Shown here: positions 44,454 through 51,816 of the stretch, in pieces | How the letters are laid out: each line of letters opens with the position of its first letter | How positions within the stretch are numbered: the stretch's first letter is position 1 | From: Clostridia bacterium | GTDB taxonomy: Bacteria; Bacillota; Clostridia; Christensenellales; CAG-138 | Direction of reading: 5' to 3' | DNA: 55,159 bases | Assembly (NCBI GenBank): GCA_017428025.1 | Contig: JAFRRO010000086.1 | Coordinates: 1 to 55,159 of the forward strand | The notes under the pieces: generated by a model | Database searches by the model: none | What the model was told of the DNA's origin: nothing | Seen by the model: only the letters and a program-made list of their open reading frames with translations | Made by a program: the position numbers and the translations under genes

Positions 44454-44808
44454 GGGGGCGAAATGGTTTCGACGGGGATCGCGGAAGCGGGATAAGCGAG
44501 CCGAAGCCCCGTGCTTCGTTAAAAACGGGAACTGTCTAAAATAACTGACAACAACAACAAACTCCTCGCAGCTGCATAAAGCAGCAGCGCGTCCGCCCGC
44601 GGAAACCTACCGCTGCGGAACCGGGCGTCATCAGGGTAGGGAACGAACCTGCGTAAGCTTTGCCGCAGGCCGGACTTCATGAAGCTACCGTAACGCGGAG
44701 CCTGTCGGAGGGCGCCGCGCGAGGGGAATCCCAAAACACCGACTGCGCTCGGAGAAAATCCTGCCGACGGGTTTTCGGACTGGGGTTCAACTCCCCACGC
44801 CTCCACCA
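44454..44808 (+). ncRNA. ssrA: tmRNA (SsrA), encoded tag ADNNNKLLAAA
   Basis: The 5' end GGGGGCGAAATGGTTTCGAC and 3' end with GGTTCAACTCC then CGCCTCCACCA pair as the alanyl acceptor stem (GGGGGCG with CGCCTCC), with CCA encoded. The tag frame is preceded by ATAACT as in Bacillus. The resume codon is GAC at 44547, and the frame reads D-N-N-N-K-L-L-A-A-A then TAA (44577-44579), giving ADNNNKLLAAA after the non-templated alanine. It is an unpermuted one-piece tmRNA. A leader hairpin (CAATCG... /...CGATTG, about 44408-44434) precedes it and may be trimmed during processing. Confidence 0.95.
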
Positions 44809-44810
44809 GC

Positions 44811-44850
44811 AAAAAAGCGTCTTTTGTCTTCGGACAAAAGGCGCTTTTTT
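44811..44850 (+). terminator. ssrA terminator
   Basis: A long near-perfect stem-loop (outer AAAAAAGCGT / GCGCTTTTTT, inner CTTTTGTC / GACAAAAG, TTCG loop) ends in six T, 2 nt after the tmRNA CCA. Confidence 0.93.
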
Positions 44851-44854
44851 GAAC

Positions 44855-45034
44855 GATGTGTTCCGCTGCGCGGAACATGATGTTTGCTTCGCAAGAGATG
44901 TGCACTTCGTGCGTGATGTTTGCCTTCGGCAAGTGAAAAGCGGAACACATCACATCACTTTGCGGCCAAGCCGCAAAACATCACTATGCCGCAAGGCATA
45001 GCATCACTTGCGCCGTTCGGCGCAAACATCACTA
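44855..45034. repeat. Micro-hairpin array next to ssrA
   Basis: About 180 bp without a gene consists of at least seven tiny hairpins (for example TTGCttcGCAA, GCACttcGTGC, TTGCCttcGGCAA, TTTGCGGccaaGCCGCAAA, TATGCCgcaaGGCATA, TTGCGCCgttcGGCGCAA). They are separated by a constant spacer, GATGT/GTGATGT in the left half and its complement ACATCAC in the right half. The left and right halves are also joined by a 12-bp inverted repeat (44855-44866 with 44940-44951). No known repeat class was recognised. Confidence 0.8.
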
Positions 45035-45063
45035 TTGAACGACCGAAGCTTTCCGAGTATAAT
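45035..45063 (+). promoter_or_regulatory. Promoter upstream of the pyrophosphatase remnant
   Basis: TTGAAC (45035-45040), 17 bp, TATAAT (45058-45063). It is intact although the gene downstream is broken. Confidence 0.55.
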
Positions 45064-45111
45064 GGAATTAATACAAGAACTTGATCAATCCGGACTTGAG
45101 AAGGAGAAAAA

Positions 45112-45243
45112 ATGAACGGTTATAATGAAGATTTTTGGAAAGTGTTGGAAGAATTGGTAAATGATTCGGACGGCGCAAGCCGTATATCATATCGCGAAGC
45201 GATATATCATTTATTCCTTCCTGCGGGGGCTTTATTGCTCTGA
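45112..45243 (+). pseudogene. Truncated inorganic-pyrophosphatase-like gene with micro-hairpin insert
   Basis: A good ribosome binding site (GAAGGAG) precedes a start whose first residues, MNGYNEDFWKVLEELVNDS, resemble the N-terminus of the short inorganic pyrophosphatase family (pattern xxFWxxLDxLVxxS). From residue 20 the match stops. The DNA becomes small hairpins (GGCgcaaGCC, ATCGCgaaGCGAT) with spacer ATATCAT, and the frame ends after 43 codons. The rest of the gene is missing. This looks like a gene destroyed by insertion of a micro-hairpin unit and deletion of the remainder. AT-rich composition begins here. Confidence 0.5.
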
Positions 45244-45309
45244 ATGGTTGAATAATTCATACTTATCGGGTATAATCATCTTAATAAATCGCAGTTTGTG
45301 AGGTTGAAA

Positions 45310-45720
45310 ATGTACAGAGTCGAATCAGATGAATTCCGGTTAGAATTTCTTCCGGAGATTCATGAACAGGATTTCGCTTATCCTGTAAATGTATATCTTG
45401 GTGTTAAGGTTTCCAGTTATGGCTATTCAGCAGACACATATATGGATGTCGGTGTGCAGGGAATAGCTGGTTTTGCTGCACATTTAAAAAACCTTTATGA
45501 ATCACTGTCAGGAAAAGCAGGACTGGAAGAACCATACAGCGTTCACAATTACATCGAGTTCTCTGCGAAAACGGGTGGGCATATCAGAATCACAGGACGG
45601 CTGAACAATAAGAATGCTTTCGGCTACACACAGGAAATATCCTTTGAAAATGAGATCGATCAAACTTATCTGAAGGAGTTTGTTAACCAATTGCTTGCTG
45701 ACTTTGGCAAATATGCTTAA
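45310..45720 (+). CDS. WapI-family-like immunity protein
   Basis: The 136-aa protein has a short N-terminal beta region (FRLEFLPEIHEQDF), the middle GFAAHLKNLYESLSGKA, and the end GHIRITGRL ... ISFENEIDQTYLKEFVNQL. This order (helix with LxxLxxxLxG, GHV/I strand, then DQTYL) is that of the WapI-type immunity proteins that neutralise contact-dependent or polymorphic toxins. No toxin gene is adjacent. The ATG at 45310 follows GTGAGG, preceded by a TATAAT promoter-like element. Base composition is much lower in GC than the rest of the window, which suggests recent acquisition. Confidence 0.6.
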   Translation: MYRVESDEFRLEFLPEIHEQDFAYPVNVYLGVKVSSYGYSADTYMDVGVQGIAGFAAHLKNLYESLSGKAGLEEPYSVHNYIEFSAKTGGHIRITGRLNNKNAFGYTQEISFENEIDQTYLKEFVNQLLADFGKYA

Positions 45721-45810
45721 TGACAACTTTCCGTTTATCAGACCCTGCTCTGGTACACTTTTAGGCGTTCTTTCTATGTTTTGGTGCACTATTGCGCGCT
45801 CTTTCACATA

Positions 45811-45848
45811 AAAGGATTGCTATCTTGACAAAGGTAGCAATCCTTTTT
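45811..45848 (+). terminator. Terminator in the AT-rich island
   Basis: The stem AAAGGATTGCTA / TAGCAATCCTTT (45811-45822, 45835-45846) is followed by further T. It is preceded by GCGCTCTTTCACAT, a 14-mer also present before the terminator at 46893. Confidence 0.85.
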
Positions 45849-45883
45849 ACAATCTTGATAAGAAAACGAAGAAGGTGAACTAA

Positions 45884-46219
45884 ATGATTCTTTATAGACC
45901 AGTTGGTACGACCGAACTGAATTTGATAATGCAGAGCAATTTTACGAAGTTTCCTCCACGACTCCCTGAGCAGCCCATTTTTTATCCTGTATTGAATGAA
46001 GAATACGCATGCGAGATAGCGGAGAAATGGAACACCAAAACAGGCGATAAAAAAGGCTATGTAACACGGTTCACCTTGGATGACGAATACATCGGGCAAT
46101 TTGATGTTCATACTGTTGGCAATCATGTGCATCAGGAACTGTGGATTCCTGCTGAAGAACTGCCGTCTTTCAACAGTCATATAATTGGATTGATTGAAGT
46201 CATAAGGGAGTTTGGCTGA
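45884..46219 (+). CDS. Small conserved protein, unknown (possible immunity-type)
   Basis: The 111-aa soluble protein begins MILYRPVGTTELNLI, then PPRLPEQPIFYPVLNEEYA, YVTRFTLDDEYIGQF, and ends HQELWIPAEELPSFNSHIIG. I have seen this arrangement in small bacterial proteins annotated loosely as ADP-ribosylation/crystallin J1-like, but without a proven function, so I leave it open. AGAAGGTG precedes the ATG at 45884. It is AT-rich like its neighbours, and each gene in this stretch has its own terminator, as in a collection of separately acquired cassettes. Confidence 0.6.
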   Translation: MILYRPVGTTELNLIMQSNFTKFPPRLPEQPIFYPVLNEEYACEIAEKWNTKTGDKKGYVTRFTLDDEYIGQFDVHTVGNHVHQELWIPAEELPSFNSHIIGLIEVIREFG

Positions 46220-46280
46220 GACGTTACGAAATCTAACGATTTCCTTTGATTTGTTATAATAGCAATCTTTAACCATGAAA

Positions 46281-46317
46281 AAAACCTCTTTTGTCTGCCA
46301 AGACAGGAGAGGTTTTT
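46281..46317 (+). terminator. Terminator in the AT-rich island
   Basis: The stem AAAACCTC / GAGGTTTT with an inner GTCT / AGAC helix is followed by T. Confidence 0.8.
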
Positions 46318-46398
46318 ATATTTGCTCTTCATTGAAAAGGTAATGCCAAAATGTTATAATAGTATAAAATAGTATTGCTAAACGAAAGGAAATATGCT

Positions 46399-46833
46399 AT
46401 GGGACTTCTAATTAAGAATGAATCGAATTATTCTGAAGGAGAAGTTTTCTATTATAGAAGTAAAAACAGATTATTTGGCGGTGTGTTTCTGTTTCGTCAA
46501 CAAGGCTATTACTTGATTGCTATTTCAGAGGAAATATCAAAGTCAATCCATTCAATATGTGTGGAGGATGTTCTTCATTCGCCGCTATATACGATCGCAT
46601 GGTTTTCAGACATTGATCTGCTTTTACCGAAAAGAATACATAAGATCGGAACAATATCGATCGACGAAGACTATTCAAATCGTGCTGGGCTATTAATCGA
46701 CGGAGATGGTGTTTATCTTAGGAATGTCGGGCAAAGGGCAACATGGAAACACGAATACTGCTCGTTTACATTACATGACGCAAACATCATGGACGTATTG
46801 AGCAATAAGTATGTCCCGAAAACTTGGCGCTAA
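46399..46833 (+). CDS. Unknown protein of the AT-rich island
   Basis: The 144-aa soluble protein is predicted mainly beta in its first half (SEGEVFYYRSKNRLFGGVFLF) with a helix near 45-60, and has no signal peptide or transmembrane segment. The opening (G-E-V-F then strand pairs) is reminiscent of Imm26-type immunity proteins, but the match is weak and I do not claim it. AAAGGA lies eight bases before the ATG at 46399. Codon use is AT-rich, in clear contrast to the flanking core genes. Confidence 0.6.
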   Translation: MGLLIKNESNYSEGEVFYYRSKNRLFGGVFLFRQQGYYLIAISEEISKSIHSICVEDVLHSPLYTIAWFSDIDLLLPKRIHKIGTISIDEDYSNRAGLLIDGDGVYLRNVGQRATWKHEYCSFTLHDANIMDVLSNKYVPKTWR

Positions 46834-46892
46834 ACTGTTACGTTTGTTCTTTTTTCCCTAAAAAAGAGTACGTTTGTGCGCTCTTTCACATG

Positions 46893-46920
46893 AAAAAAGC
46901 ACGCGAAGGCGTGCTTTTTT
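46893..46920 (+). terminator. Terminator closing the AT-rich island
   Basis: The stem AAAAAAGCACGC / GCGTGCTTTTTT with a GAAG loop. Between here and 47079 only a promoter-like stretch (GATATAATCC) and a CGGAG ribosome binding site are seen. Confidence 0.85.
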
Positions 46921-47078
46921 CAACGAAATTTGCCCTGCGGACAAGAGAAATATGCTGCGCATGTGAAGGAACTTCGTTGTGAAGTGTTCGCTGCGCGAAC
47001 GCAGGCGACAGGTATGTTATTCTTGAACCCGTGCCGGATTCATGATATAATCCACTATTATACGATCCGGAGACGCAT

Positions 47079-47747
47079 ATGTTCGATCTCAACACCTATC
47101 TTGACAATCTCATCGCCGCGTGCAAAGACGTCTTCGACGCGCGGCTTTTGTACGTCGGCTTGCAGGGGAGTTATCTTCGCGGCGAAGCGACGGAACAGAG
47201 CGATATCGATATCATGCTGATCCTCGATGGGCTGACGGCGGAGGATATGGACGCATACCGCGCTATTCTGCAAAAAATCGGGCATTTTGAACTGTCCTGC
47301 GGCTTTATCTGCGGACGCGAGGAAATGGCGCGCTGGAACCCGCTGGAGGTTTGTCAGCTTTTGCATACGACCAAGGACCTGTACGGCACGCTGACCGACT
47401 ATCTGCCGGAAGCGACGCGCAGAGACGAGATCGACTATGTGAAACTGAGCCTTGACAATCTCTATCACGCGCTGTGCCACCGCTATATCCATGCGGACCG
47501 GGAGAAGAACGTGCGCGCGCTGCGAAAGGCGGGCAAGGAACTGTACTTTTTGATCCAGAACCTGCATTTTCTCGAAACCGGCACGTTTGTTTTGAGCAAG
47601 TGCGAGCTCAAAGAACAGGTCGGCGACGCCGACCGCGCGATGCTGAACCTTTCCGAACTGCCGGACGGCTACGATTTCGACGCGGCATTCCGGCAGGTGC
47701 TTGCATGGTGTCAACAGGCGTTTTTGCGCATCGACCGGATCCGATAG
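47079..47747 (+). CDS. Nucleotidyltransferase-domain protein
   Basis: The 222-aa protein has an N-terminal polymerase-beta-type nucleotidyltransferase core, QGSYLRGEATEQSDIDIML (residues 29-47), with Gly30-Ser31 and the acidic pair Asp42/Asp44. A helical C-terminal half (about 95-222) follows, of the kind found in kanamycin-nucleotidyltransferase or HEPN/MNT-type proteins. It could adenylylate a small molecule or a protein; the target is unknown. GGAG precedes the ATG at 47079. The methyltransferase starts 8 nt after the stop, so the two are probably co-transcribed. Confidence 0.75.
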   Translation: MFDLNTYLDNLIAACKDVFDARLLYVGLQGSYLRGEATEQSDIDIMLILDGLTAEDMDAYRAILQKIGHFELSCGFICGREEMARWNPLEVCQLLHTTKDLYGTLTDYLPEATRRDEIDYVKLSLDNLYHALCHRYIHADREKNVRALRKAGKELYFLIQNLHFLETGTFVLSKCELKEQVGDADRAMLNLSELPDGYDFDAAFRQVLAWCQQAFLRIDRIR

Positions 47748-47755
47748 GAGGGAAT

Positions 47756-48547
47756 ATGGAGGACAGAATCGGAATCGTCGGCGGCTTCTATGCGCAGTCC
47801 GACGAGAACGGCAGGCTGCAGCGCAGCCGCCACGGACAGCTGGAATACCGCACGACCATGGCGTATATCGGGCGCTTCTTAAAGCCCGGCGCAAAGGTTC
47901 TCGAACTCGGCGCGGGCACGGGACGGTATTCGGTTGCGCTTGCAAAGCAGGGGACGGACGTGACGGCGGTCGAGCTTGTGGAAAGCAACCTTGCGATCCT
48001 CCGCGAAAACGGAAAGGGGATTGCAAATCTTGCCGCGTACCGGGGCGACGCGATCGACCTTTCGCGCTTTGCGGACGACACCTTCGATCTGACGCTGAGC
48101 TTCGGACCGATGTATCATCTCTATGAGACGGAGGACGTGCAAAGGGCGATTGACGAGGCGATCCGCGTCACGAAGCCGAACGGCGTGATCTTCTTTGCGT
48201 TCCTCTCGGTGTACGGCATCATGTACGCCAACTATTTTTACGGGAAATGGACGGAGGGGCAGGCGGAAAACTTCGCGGCGGACGGCACGGTGCGGCATTT
48301 CAAGGAACAGCTGTTCACCGGCTACGACGTCGTCGAGTTCGAACAACTGTTTACGGACAAACCGGTCGAGCCGCTTGCGACCGTCGGAACGGACGGCATG
48401 CTGGAAGCGATCGAGGAGCGTCCCGATTTTGCGATGACGGATGCGGAATTTGACGCGTTTGCCGCGTGGCACCTGACCGTCGCGGAAAAGCGCGAGCTTT
48501 TAGGCGCGACGAACCATCTGCTGTATATCTGCCGGAAAAACGGATGA
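47756..48547 (+). CDS. Class I SAM-dependent methyltransferase
   Basis: The 263-aa protein has a Rossmann methyltransferase fold with motif I VLELGAGTGRYSVALAKQG (about 47-65), an acidic residue after motif II (AVELVESNL), and motif IV FDLTLSFGPMYHLYE. The C-terminal part is variable and probably sets substrate. It is similar in layout to small-molecule methyltransferases paired with resistance-type nucleotidyltransferases; substrate unknown. AGGAGGG precedes the ATG at 47756. Its last 48 nt overlap the end of the convergent gene. Confidence 0.85.
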   Translation: MEDRIGIVGGFYAQSDENGRLQRSRHGQLEYRTTMAYIGRFLKPGAKVLELGAGTGRYSVALAKQGTDVTAVELVESNLAILRENGKGIANLAAYRGDAIDLSRFADDTFDLTLSFGPMYHLYETEDVQRAIDEAIRVTKPNGVIFFAFLSVYGIMYANYFYGKWTEGQAENFAADGTVRHFKEQLFTGYDVVEFEQLFTDKPVEPLATVGTDGMLEAIEERPDFAMTDAEFDAFAAWHLTVAEKRELLGATNHLLYICRKNG

Positions 48548-50140
48548 TTCGCCTTTGAGCCAGCCGAACAGAATATAATAGCGAATCCACTGTCCGACCG
48601 TAAACGATACGGTGACGGTACACGTTTCGGATGCGCCGCCGTCAACGCTTGCTGCGGTTATGACGGCGGTTCCGCGTTTTTGGGCGGTCACCGTTCCGTC
48701 CGCCGAGACCGACGCGACGGAAGGATCGGAGCTCAGATAGACAATGCCGGGCACGGTGACGGTTTCGGGCAGAACGGATGCGGAGAGCGTTGCGCGCTCG
48801 CCGCAGTGCAGTTCGAGCGATTCCGCCGAGAGTACGATGCGCTGCGTCAGGATTTCGGGCAGGGCGGGGATCGCGCGCGTTTCCAGAACGGCACCGCAGA
48901 CGGTGCAGGTCTGCTGCATCAGCCCCTCAAGAAGGATCGCGGGTTCCCTTATGACAGTCCATTCGCCGGGCACATGTCCCGCGGCGGGCAGAACGTCGGT
49001 ATGCGTTTCGCCGCATGCGATACAGGTATAGGTGATGCCGCCGTCTTCGGTGCAGGTCGGCTCGGTGCGGGTGACGGTATAGGTGTGTCCGGGCGGGGTG
49101 TACGCGTCGCGATAGCTGTAGCCGCAGCCCGCGCAGGTATAGGTCGTATAGCCCCATTCCGTGTGCGTATAAGGCGTTACGACGGCGTTATACTGCGGCG
49201 CTTCGCAGCGCTCGGGGGAGAGCCGCACCGGCTCTCTGGATTCGCTGTGAACAAAGGAAACCACCTTGTTCCGGTCCTCTTTGCACTGACCGTGACGGTT
49301 TTCGCCGATCAGCGCCTTGCAGTAGGCGCGCCGCGCGGGCGCGATCTCGAAGAAGGAGATTTCCGCGTCGACCGCGGTATTCGTCAGATAGGACATCTTG
49401 ATTCGCTCGCGCGGCGGTTTGATCATGCCGATCACGCCGCCGTTGTGCGCGTAACCGTAGATTTCGGCAAAGCCGCGCATGCGCACGTCGCAGTTTTTCA
49501 CATTGCCGCTGCCGGAGGCATAGACGCCGCCCATGAACGCCTCGCAGGGCGTGTCGGGGTTGACGTCGGTAAAGACCAGCTCGGCGTCCGCGCTGCAGTG
49601 CTCAAACACGTTCAGCACGGAAAACCCGACGAGCCCGCCGACGCCCGCGTTGACCGAGGAGACGGTCAGATGACTGCGCACCTGCGCCGAACAGCCGGTC
49701 AGGACGGAATCGGCGGCGTATCCTGCAAACGCGCCGGTAAAGCAATGCCGGTCGGTCTCGATGTCGATCACGGCGTTGACAAGGTGCAGATCGGTGATCT
49801 CGGCGTTCGTCAAGGCGGAGAACAGTCCGCCGAGCACGGTTTCGTATTCGATGTAGTTGCCGTCGAACGTCGTGACCGTATCGGCGCCGGGCGCGCGCAC
49901 GGTCAGGTTGTAGAGCGTATGCCCGTTGCCGTTCAGCCGTCCGGAGAAGGGGACGGGCGTCCAGTCGCCGGTCATGTCGATGTCGTTGGTCAGCTCAAAG
50001 CTGCCGTCCGGATGCGCACAAAGCAGCCGCATATCCTCGCGTTCGGAGATGCGGATTACGCCGTCCTCCGCGGCGGCGCCGGGGGACGGACAGCACAGCA
50101 GCATGCAGATGCACAGCAAACAGGAGATCAGTCTCTTCAT
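48500..50140 (-). CDS. Secreted protein with GLUG repeats, CxxC repeats and Ig-like domain
   Basis: The 546-aa protein has a signal peptide (1-24). Residues about 50-260 form a right-handed beta-helix-like stretch with GLUG-type motifs (GVGGLVGFSV, MGGVYASGS, NGGVIGMI). About 305-405 holds CxxC repeats of the type YTCAGCGYSYRDAYTPPGH and YTCIACGETHTD, and about 415-505 a Big_2-like bacterial Ig domain (VYLSSDPSVASVSADGTVT). The end is short and hydrophobic/basic. The ATG at 50140 lacks a ribosome binding site but is 7 nt after a -10. It shares its CxxC module with the protein at 5029. Probably surface adhesion; inference. Confidence 0.75.
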   Translation of the reverse strand: MKRLISCLLCICMLLCCPSPGAAAEDGVIRISEREDMRLLCAHPDGSFELTNDIDMTGDWTPVPFSGRLNGNGHTLYNLTVRAPGADTVTTFDGNYIEYETVLGGLFSALTNAEITDLHLVNAVIDIETDRHCFTGAFAGYAADSVLTGCSAQVRSHLTVSSVNAGVGGLVGFSVLNVFEHCSADAELVFTDVNPDTPCEAFMGGVYASGSGNVKNCDVRMRGFAEIYGYAHNGGVIGMIKPPRERIKMSYLTNTAVDAEISFFEIAPARRAYCKALIGENRHGQCKEDRNKVVSFVHSESREPVRLSPERCEAPQYNAVVTPYTHTEWGYTTYTCAGCGYSYRDAYTPPGHTYTVTRTEPTCTEDGGITYTCIACGETHTDVLPAAGHVPGEWTVIREPAILLEGLMQQTCTVCGAVLETRAIPALPEILTQRIVLSAESLELHCGERATLSASVLPETVTVPGIVYLSSDPSVASVSADGTVTAQKRGTAVITAASVDGGASETCTVTVSFTVGQWIRYYILFGWLKGESSVFPADIQQMVRRA

Positions 50141-50147
50141 GAAAACC

Positions 50148-50176
50148 AGTATAGCATCGCCGGTCGCGGTTTGCAA
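50148..50176 (-). promoter_or_regulatory. Promoter with -10 abutting the start codon
   Basis: Minus-strand TTGCAA (50171-50176), 17 bp, then TGCTATACT (hexamer 50148-50153), and the ATG after seven bases. No Shine-Dalgarno is present. Confidence 0.55.
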
Positions 50177-50281
50177 CGGCACAGCCCCAAAAAGAACGCC
50201 CGCGAACCGCGCGGCGGGGCATCCGCCGTTGATTTGTGCAAAGATCTGTGATAAGATAAAAAGACGGGAGGAGGCGGAAGC

Positions 50282-50800
50282 ATGCTGCTGCGGATCGACG
50301 GATATGAAGCGCTTGACGCGCGCAAGCTCATGGATCTGTATGCCGAGGGCAACCGTGAAAACGCGGAGGAATTCTTTCCGGAAGACGATCCTTTGAACGG
50401 CGTCCGAAAGGTCGAAGAAGGCTTCCTCGACTTTCTGCGGGACGACTTTCTGCCGAAGCCCGAAAACACCTGCTGGGTGCTCGAACAGGACGGCGTGTAT
50501 TGCTCCGCGCTGCGGCTCACGGAGCTTCCCGAGCGGCGCTTCTACCTCGAAGCGCTCGAAACGCATCCGGATTTGCGGCGCAAAGGATTTGCGGCAAAGC
50601 TGCTGTCGGAGGTGATCGACGCGCTCAAAGCGGGCGGACCGTTCTGCATCTGCGACTGCGTCGGCAAGCGCAACACGGCGTCGGTCGCGGCGCACAAAAA
50701 AGCGGGCTTTGCGATCGTTTCCGAAGCGGGGTACGACTATCTGCAACACGAATCCGGCGAACATCATTACGGCTTCGAATACCGGTATACCGGCGAATAG
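50282..50800 (+). CDS. GNAT-family N-acetyltransferase
   Basis: The 172-aa protein has the GNAT acetyl-CoA-binding region: YLEALETHPDLRRKGFAAKLLSEVI, spanning residues 89-113, with the R/K-G-x-G/A-like loop RRKGFA, followed by NTASVAAHKKAGF typical of motif B. The substrate amine is unknown. GGGAGGAGGCG upstream gives a strong ribosome binding site for the ATG at 50282. It is first gene of a three-gene run with 10- and 13-nt gaps. Confidence 0.88.
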   Translation: MLLRIDGYEALDARKLMDLYAEGNRENAEEFFPEDDPLNGVRKVEEGFLDFLRDDFLPKPENTCWVLEQDGVYCSALRLTELPERRFYLEALETHPDLRRKGFAAKLLSEVIDALKAGGPFCICDCVGKRNTASVAAHKKAGFAIVSEAGYDYLQHESGEHHYGFEYRYTGE

Positions 50801-50810
50801 GAGAACAAAC

Positions 50811-51803
50811 ATGAAGAACAAACGTTTCAAACCGATCAAACTGCTGCATCTTCTGTGGATTCTGCCGGCGCTGTTGCTGCTGACGGTGTTTGCGCTGATG
50901 TACATCGTGCCGGCGTTCGAGACGGTCGACCGCACCGCGGTCTCCGGCAGCGCGAACTGGATGGCGCGGCTCGACGACGGACTGGCGCTTTCGGAGGTCA
51001 CGCTGCCCGGCACGCACGATTCCGCAACGAAGAACGTGCAGCTGGCGTTTTTCTCGAAGTGTCAGGCGCTCGATATCGGAGAACAGCTTGAGGCGGGCTA
51101 TCGCTATCTCGATATCCGGCTCGGCGCGGACGGCGAACGGCTGAAGCTGATGCACGGCTTCACGAACTGCACGACGTCCGGCTGGCCGTGGGCGAAGGCG
51201 CTGTATCTCGACGCGGTGCTCGAACCGTGCTATGCATTTTTGTCGTCGCATCCGACGGAAACGGTCGTGTTTGCGGTCAAGCAGGAGCACGGAAGCGAGA
51301 GCGTCGCGCAGTTCCAGACGCTGCTGAACGCCTATGTGCAGAAACAGCCGGACAAATGGCTTTTGACCGATCATATCCCGACGGTCGGCGAGGCGCGCGG
51401 CAGGCTCGTGCTGATGCGCCGCTATGCGGACGAGGCGAATCTCGGCGCACAAAGCGGCATTCCGCTTCTGTGGGACAATCAGAACGGGCACGACGACGTC
51501 TCGAAACACCTTGCCGTGCACGACAACGGCAGCTATACGCTTTCCGTGCAGGACCGCTACGAGTACGACGCGCCGGACAAGCGGAACGCGTTCCTCGAAG
51601 GGCTCAAAGCCGGAGTAACCGCGCCGGATGCGGTTTCGATCCACTTCCTTTCCACCAAGGGGACCGCGACCTACGGGCATCCGTACAAGTTCGCAAAAGC
51701 GCTGAATCCAAAGCTTATGAAGACCGACGGCCTGTCCGGCTGGATCGTCGTCGATTTCGCAAGCGCCGCGATCGCGCAGCACATCTATGAATCGAATTTC
51801 TGA
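50811..51803 (+). CDS. Phosphatidylinositol-specific phospholipase C-type phosphodiesterase
   Basis: The 330-aa protein has an N-terminal membrane anchor or signal (about 12-35). The PI-PLC X domain shows LPGTHDSAT with the first catalytic His69, RYLDIRLG (98-105), and LMHGF with the second catalytic His115. These two histidines act as base and acid in cleaving phosphoinositol or GPI-like substrates. The enzyme is extracellular and likely membrane-attached. AGGAG precedes the ATG at 50811. It is middle gene of the GNAT-PLC-lipoprotein run. In bacteria lacking inositol lipids, the substrate may be host or other glycerophosphodiesters; inference. Confidence 0.87.
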   Translation: MKNKRFKPIKLLHLLWILPALLLLTVFALMYIVPAFETVDRTAVSGSANWMARLDDGLALSEVTLPGTHDSATKNVQLAFFSKCQALDIGEQLEAGYRYLDIRLGADGERLKLMHGFTNCTTSGWPWAKALYLDAVLEPCYAFLSSHPTETVVFAVKQEHGSESVAQFQTLLNAYVQKQPDKWLLTDHIPTVGEARGRLVLMRRYADEANLGAQSGIPLLWDNQNGHDDVSKHLAVHDNGSYTLSVQDRYEYDAPDKRNAFLEGLKAGVTAPDAVSIHFLSTKGTATYGHPYKFAKALNPKLMKTDGLSGWIVVDFASAAIAQHIYESNF

Positions 51804-51816
51804 AGGAGGAAGGACC

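Noticed and set aside
44855..45034. The repeated spacers considered as a CRISPR array
   Set aside because: Units are too short and irregular, the variable parts are self-complementary hairpins rather than unique spacers, and there are no cas genes.
45884..46219. Calling the 111-aa protein an ADP-ribosyl hydrolase from its usual label
   Set aside because: It is far too short for the ADP-ribosylglycohydrolase/crystallin J1 fold and shows none of its acidic metal-binding motifs.
44809..47060. An integrase or attachment-site duplication marking an ssrA-integrated element
   Set aside because: No integrase frame and no second copy of the tmRNA 3' end were found in the AT-rich stretch, so an intact mobile element is not claimed.
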